From Porticoccaceae bacterium (lineage in GTDB: Bacteria; Pseudomonadota; Gammaproteobacteria; Pseudomonadales; Porticoccaceae), in NCBI GenBank assembly GCA_002692165.1, contig NZJL01000078.1, forward strand, positions 4,952 through 12,707: a DNA stretch of 7,756 nt. Reading direction: 5' to 3'. The notes below the pieces were generated by a model. It made no database searches. It saw only the letters and a program-made list of their open reading frames with translations, and was not told the DNA's origin. The position numbers and the translations under genes were made by a program. Positions 6,772 through 7,756 of this stretch are shown one piece after another (position 1 is the first letter of the stretch; every line of letters begins with the position of its first letter).

Positions 6772-7656
6772 ATGAAATCACTCACCAAAACAATTACTGT
6801 TTTTGCTCCCGGAAAACTAAATTTATTTTTGAACATACTTGGGAAGCGACATGATGGATATCACAATATCCAAACCCTCTTCCAACTTCTTGATATTGGG
6901 GACGAGATCTCTTTCGAAGTTATAAAAAAAAATGAAATTGTGCTCTCGCATGACTTAGTCGGAGTCAGAAGCGAAGACAATCTGATTGTAAAATCGGCAG
7001 AGCTATTACAAAAAGCTGCAAATATAAAGAATGGTTGCCACATTAACCTTAAAAAGCTTCTGCCAATCGGAGCAGGCCTTGGAGGTGGAAGCAGTGATGC
7101 AGCTACCACACTTCTGACTCTCAATGTATTGTGGGATTGCAACCTAAATACCGATAATCTCGCTATACTCGGGGGATCTCTGGGTGCTGACATACCGGTA
7201 TTTATATATGGGCAAAGTGCCCTTGGTGAAGGGATAGGAAATAGGCTAATGCAATTTAATATTCCGAAGCGATGGTATTTGATCGTTACACCACCTGTAA
7301 CGATCTCGACAGCTCAAATATTTTCTCATCCTCAATTGACAAGAAACTCGCCACCAATCAAAATGTGCGCGCTTGCAAAAGATCAATCTTTCAGTCAAAA
7401 CCCGCTAAAAAATGATTGTCAAGCGTTGGTAGAAGAAATGTTCGTAGAAGTCGAAGAAGTTGTGCGTTGGGCTAAGGGTCATGGAGATCCACTTTTGACA
7501 GGGAGCGGCTCGAGCGTCTTTTGCAGCTTTCAAGATAGGAGGCAAGCAGAGGAAATTCTTGAAAAAGTTCCTTCGAAATGGTCGGCGTTTGTTGCGGAAG
7601 GGATTAATAAATCTCCCGTGCACGATCAACTAGGAAAACTAAGTATTGGGGCGTAG
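6772..7656 (+). CDS. ispE: 4-diphosphocytidyl-2-C-methyl-D-erythritol kinase
   Basis: IspE phosphorylates the 2-hydroxyl of CDP-methylerythritol with ATP, the fourth step of the MEP pathway to isopentenyl diphosphate. It is a cytoplasmic GHMP kinase. Visible motifs are FAPGKLNLFLNILGKRHDGYH (11-31) with substrate-contacting Lys15, EDNLIVKSAELL (68-79), the GHMP ATP-binding loop PIGAGLGGGSSDAA (98-111), LGADIPVF (137-144) with the probable catalytic base Asp140, and LTGSGSSVF (242-250). From the ATG at 6772 it has 294 residues (E. coli 283). A GTG at 6748 gives 302 residues but has no Shine-Dalgarno and would overlap lolB; the ATG sits 2 nt after the lolB stop (TAATAATG), fitting coupling. After SPVH (281-284) the protein runs about 10 residues, slightly longer than E. 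coli, because the frame continues into the tRNA gene. Its TAG stop (7654-7656) lies inside tRNA-Gln. Confidence 0.96.
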   Translation: MKSLTKTITVFAPGKLNLFLNILGKRHDGYHNIQTLFQLLDIGDEISFEVIKKNEIVLSHDLVGVRSEDNLIVKSAELLQKAANIKNGCHINLKKLLPIGAGLGGGSSDAATTLLTLNVLWDCNLNTDNLAILGGSLGADIPVFIYGQSALGEGIGNRLMQFNIPKRWYLIVTPPVTISTAQIFSHPQLTRNSPPIKMCALAKDQSFSQNPLKNDCQALVEEMFVEVEEVVRWAKGHGDPLLTGSGSSVFCSFQDRRQAEEILEKVPSKWSAFVAEGINKSPVHDQLGKLSIGA

Positions 7657-7722
7657 CCAAGTGGTTAAGGCAACGGGTTTTGATCCCGTCATTCGTAGGT
7701 TCGCCTCCTCCCGCCCCAGCCA
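7647..7722 (+). tRNA. tRNA-Gln (anticodon TTG) with non-canonical T-arm
   Basis: A 76-nt cloverleaf with encoded CCA can be drawn. The acceptor stem TGGGGCG (7647-7653) pairs fully with CGCCCCA (7712-7718). The D-stem is GCC/GGC (7656-7658, 7669-7671). The anticodon stem ACGGG/CCCGT (7673-7677, 7685-7689) encloses loop TTTTGAT, anticodon TTG at 7680-7682, reading CAA. The variable loop is CATTC (7690-7694). G73 (7719) precedes CCA (7720-7722); U1-A72 and G73 are typical glutamine identity elements. The T-arm is abnormal: the loop is TTCGCCT (7700-7706), with C at positions 58 and 59 where TTCGAAT is expected, and the stem GTAGG/CCTCC has one T-C mismatch (7696 with 7710). The 5' end overlaps the ispE coding sequence by 10 nt, and no internal promoter is obvious, so it is probably co-transcribed with ispE. 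It may be functional, degenerate, or affected by sequence errors. Confidence 0.85.
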
Positions 7723-7745
7723 CTAGTAAAAAAGTTAAGTTAAAC

Positions 7746-7749
7746 AGGA
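7746..7749 (+). promoter_or_regulatory. Shine-Dalgarno-like AGGA at window edge, probably for the next gene (prs expected)
   Basis: AGGA lies 7 nt before the window end, the right distance for a start codon at or just past the edge. In Pseudomonas the gene after ispE and tRNA-Gln is prs (ribose-phosphate pyrophosphokinase). No coding sequence of it is visible here, so the identity is inference from gene order. The 34 nt between the tRNA and the edge hold no convincing terminator. Confidence 0.35.
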
Positions 7750-7756
7750 AACCTAC

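Overview
The window looks like a housekeeping chromosomal segment of a gammaproteobacterium with moderate-to-low GC content, probably a relative of Pseudomonas, Cellvibrionales or a marine lineage. Two things point there. The protein motifs are gammaproteobacterial, with a RhlB-type DEAD helicase and a LolB lipoprotein, and LolB occurs only in some proteobacteria. The gene order prmC-prfA-hemA, divergent from TPR lipoprotein-lolB-ispE-tRNA-Gln, matches the order I recall around hemA/lolB in Pseudomonas aeruginosa, where prs follows. No mobile element, CRISPR array or foreign-looking island is visible.

Layout. Positions 1-740 (minus) hold the N-terminal 246 residues of an RhlB-like RNA helicase whose 3' end lies outside the window. 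Positions 741-976 are a gap with no intact gene; it contains a 54-codon open stretch that may be a decayed gene and a candidate extended -10 promoter for rhlB. Positions 977-4220 (minus) are the hemA-prfA-prmC operon: tetrapyrrole precursor synthesis, class-1 release factor RF1, and the methyltransferase that modifies the RF1 GGQ motif. Positions 4221-4421 are a divergent promoter region. Positions 4422-7656 (plus) are a tightly packed operon of a TPR lipoprotein, lolB (outer-membrane lipoprotein receptor) and ispE (MEP isoprenoid pathway kinase). It runs directly into a tRNA-Gln(TTG) gene at 7647-7722. The last bases carry a Shine-Dalgarno-like AGGA, probably for the next gene, which by synteny should be prs.

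I see no new multi-gene system. The unusual points are small in scale. (1) The ispE stop codon lies inside the tRNA-Gln gene (10-nt overlap), so 5' processing of the tRNA would remove the ispE stop. (2) The tRNA has a non-canonical T-arm: C58 and C59 in the T-loop and a U50-C64 mismatch in the stem. (3) prfA ends in UAG, the codon only RF1 reads, and prmC follows in the same frame two codons later, so readthrough would fuse RF1 to its own methyltransferase. (4) The hemA GTG start directly abuts its Shine-Dalgarno sequence. (5) The gap downstream of prmC, where Pseudomonas has moeB, may hold the residue of a lost gene.
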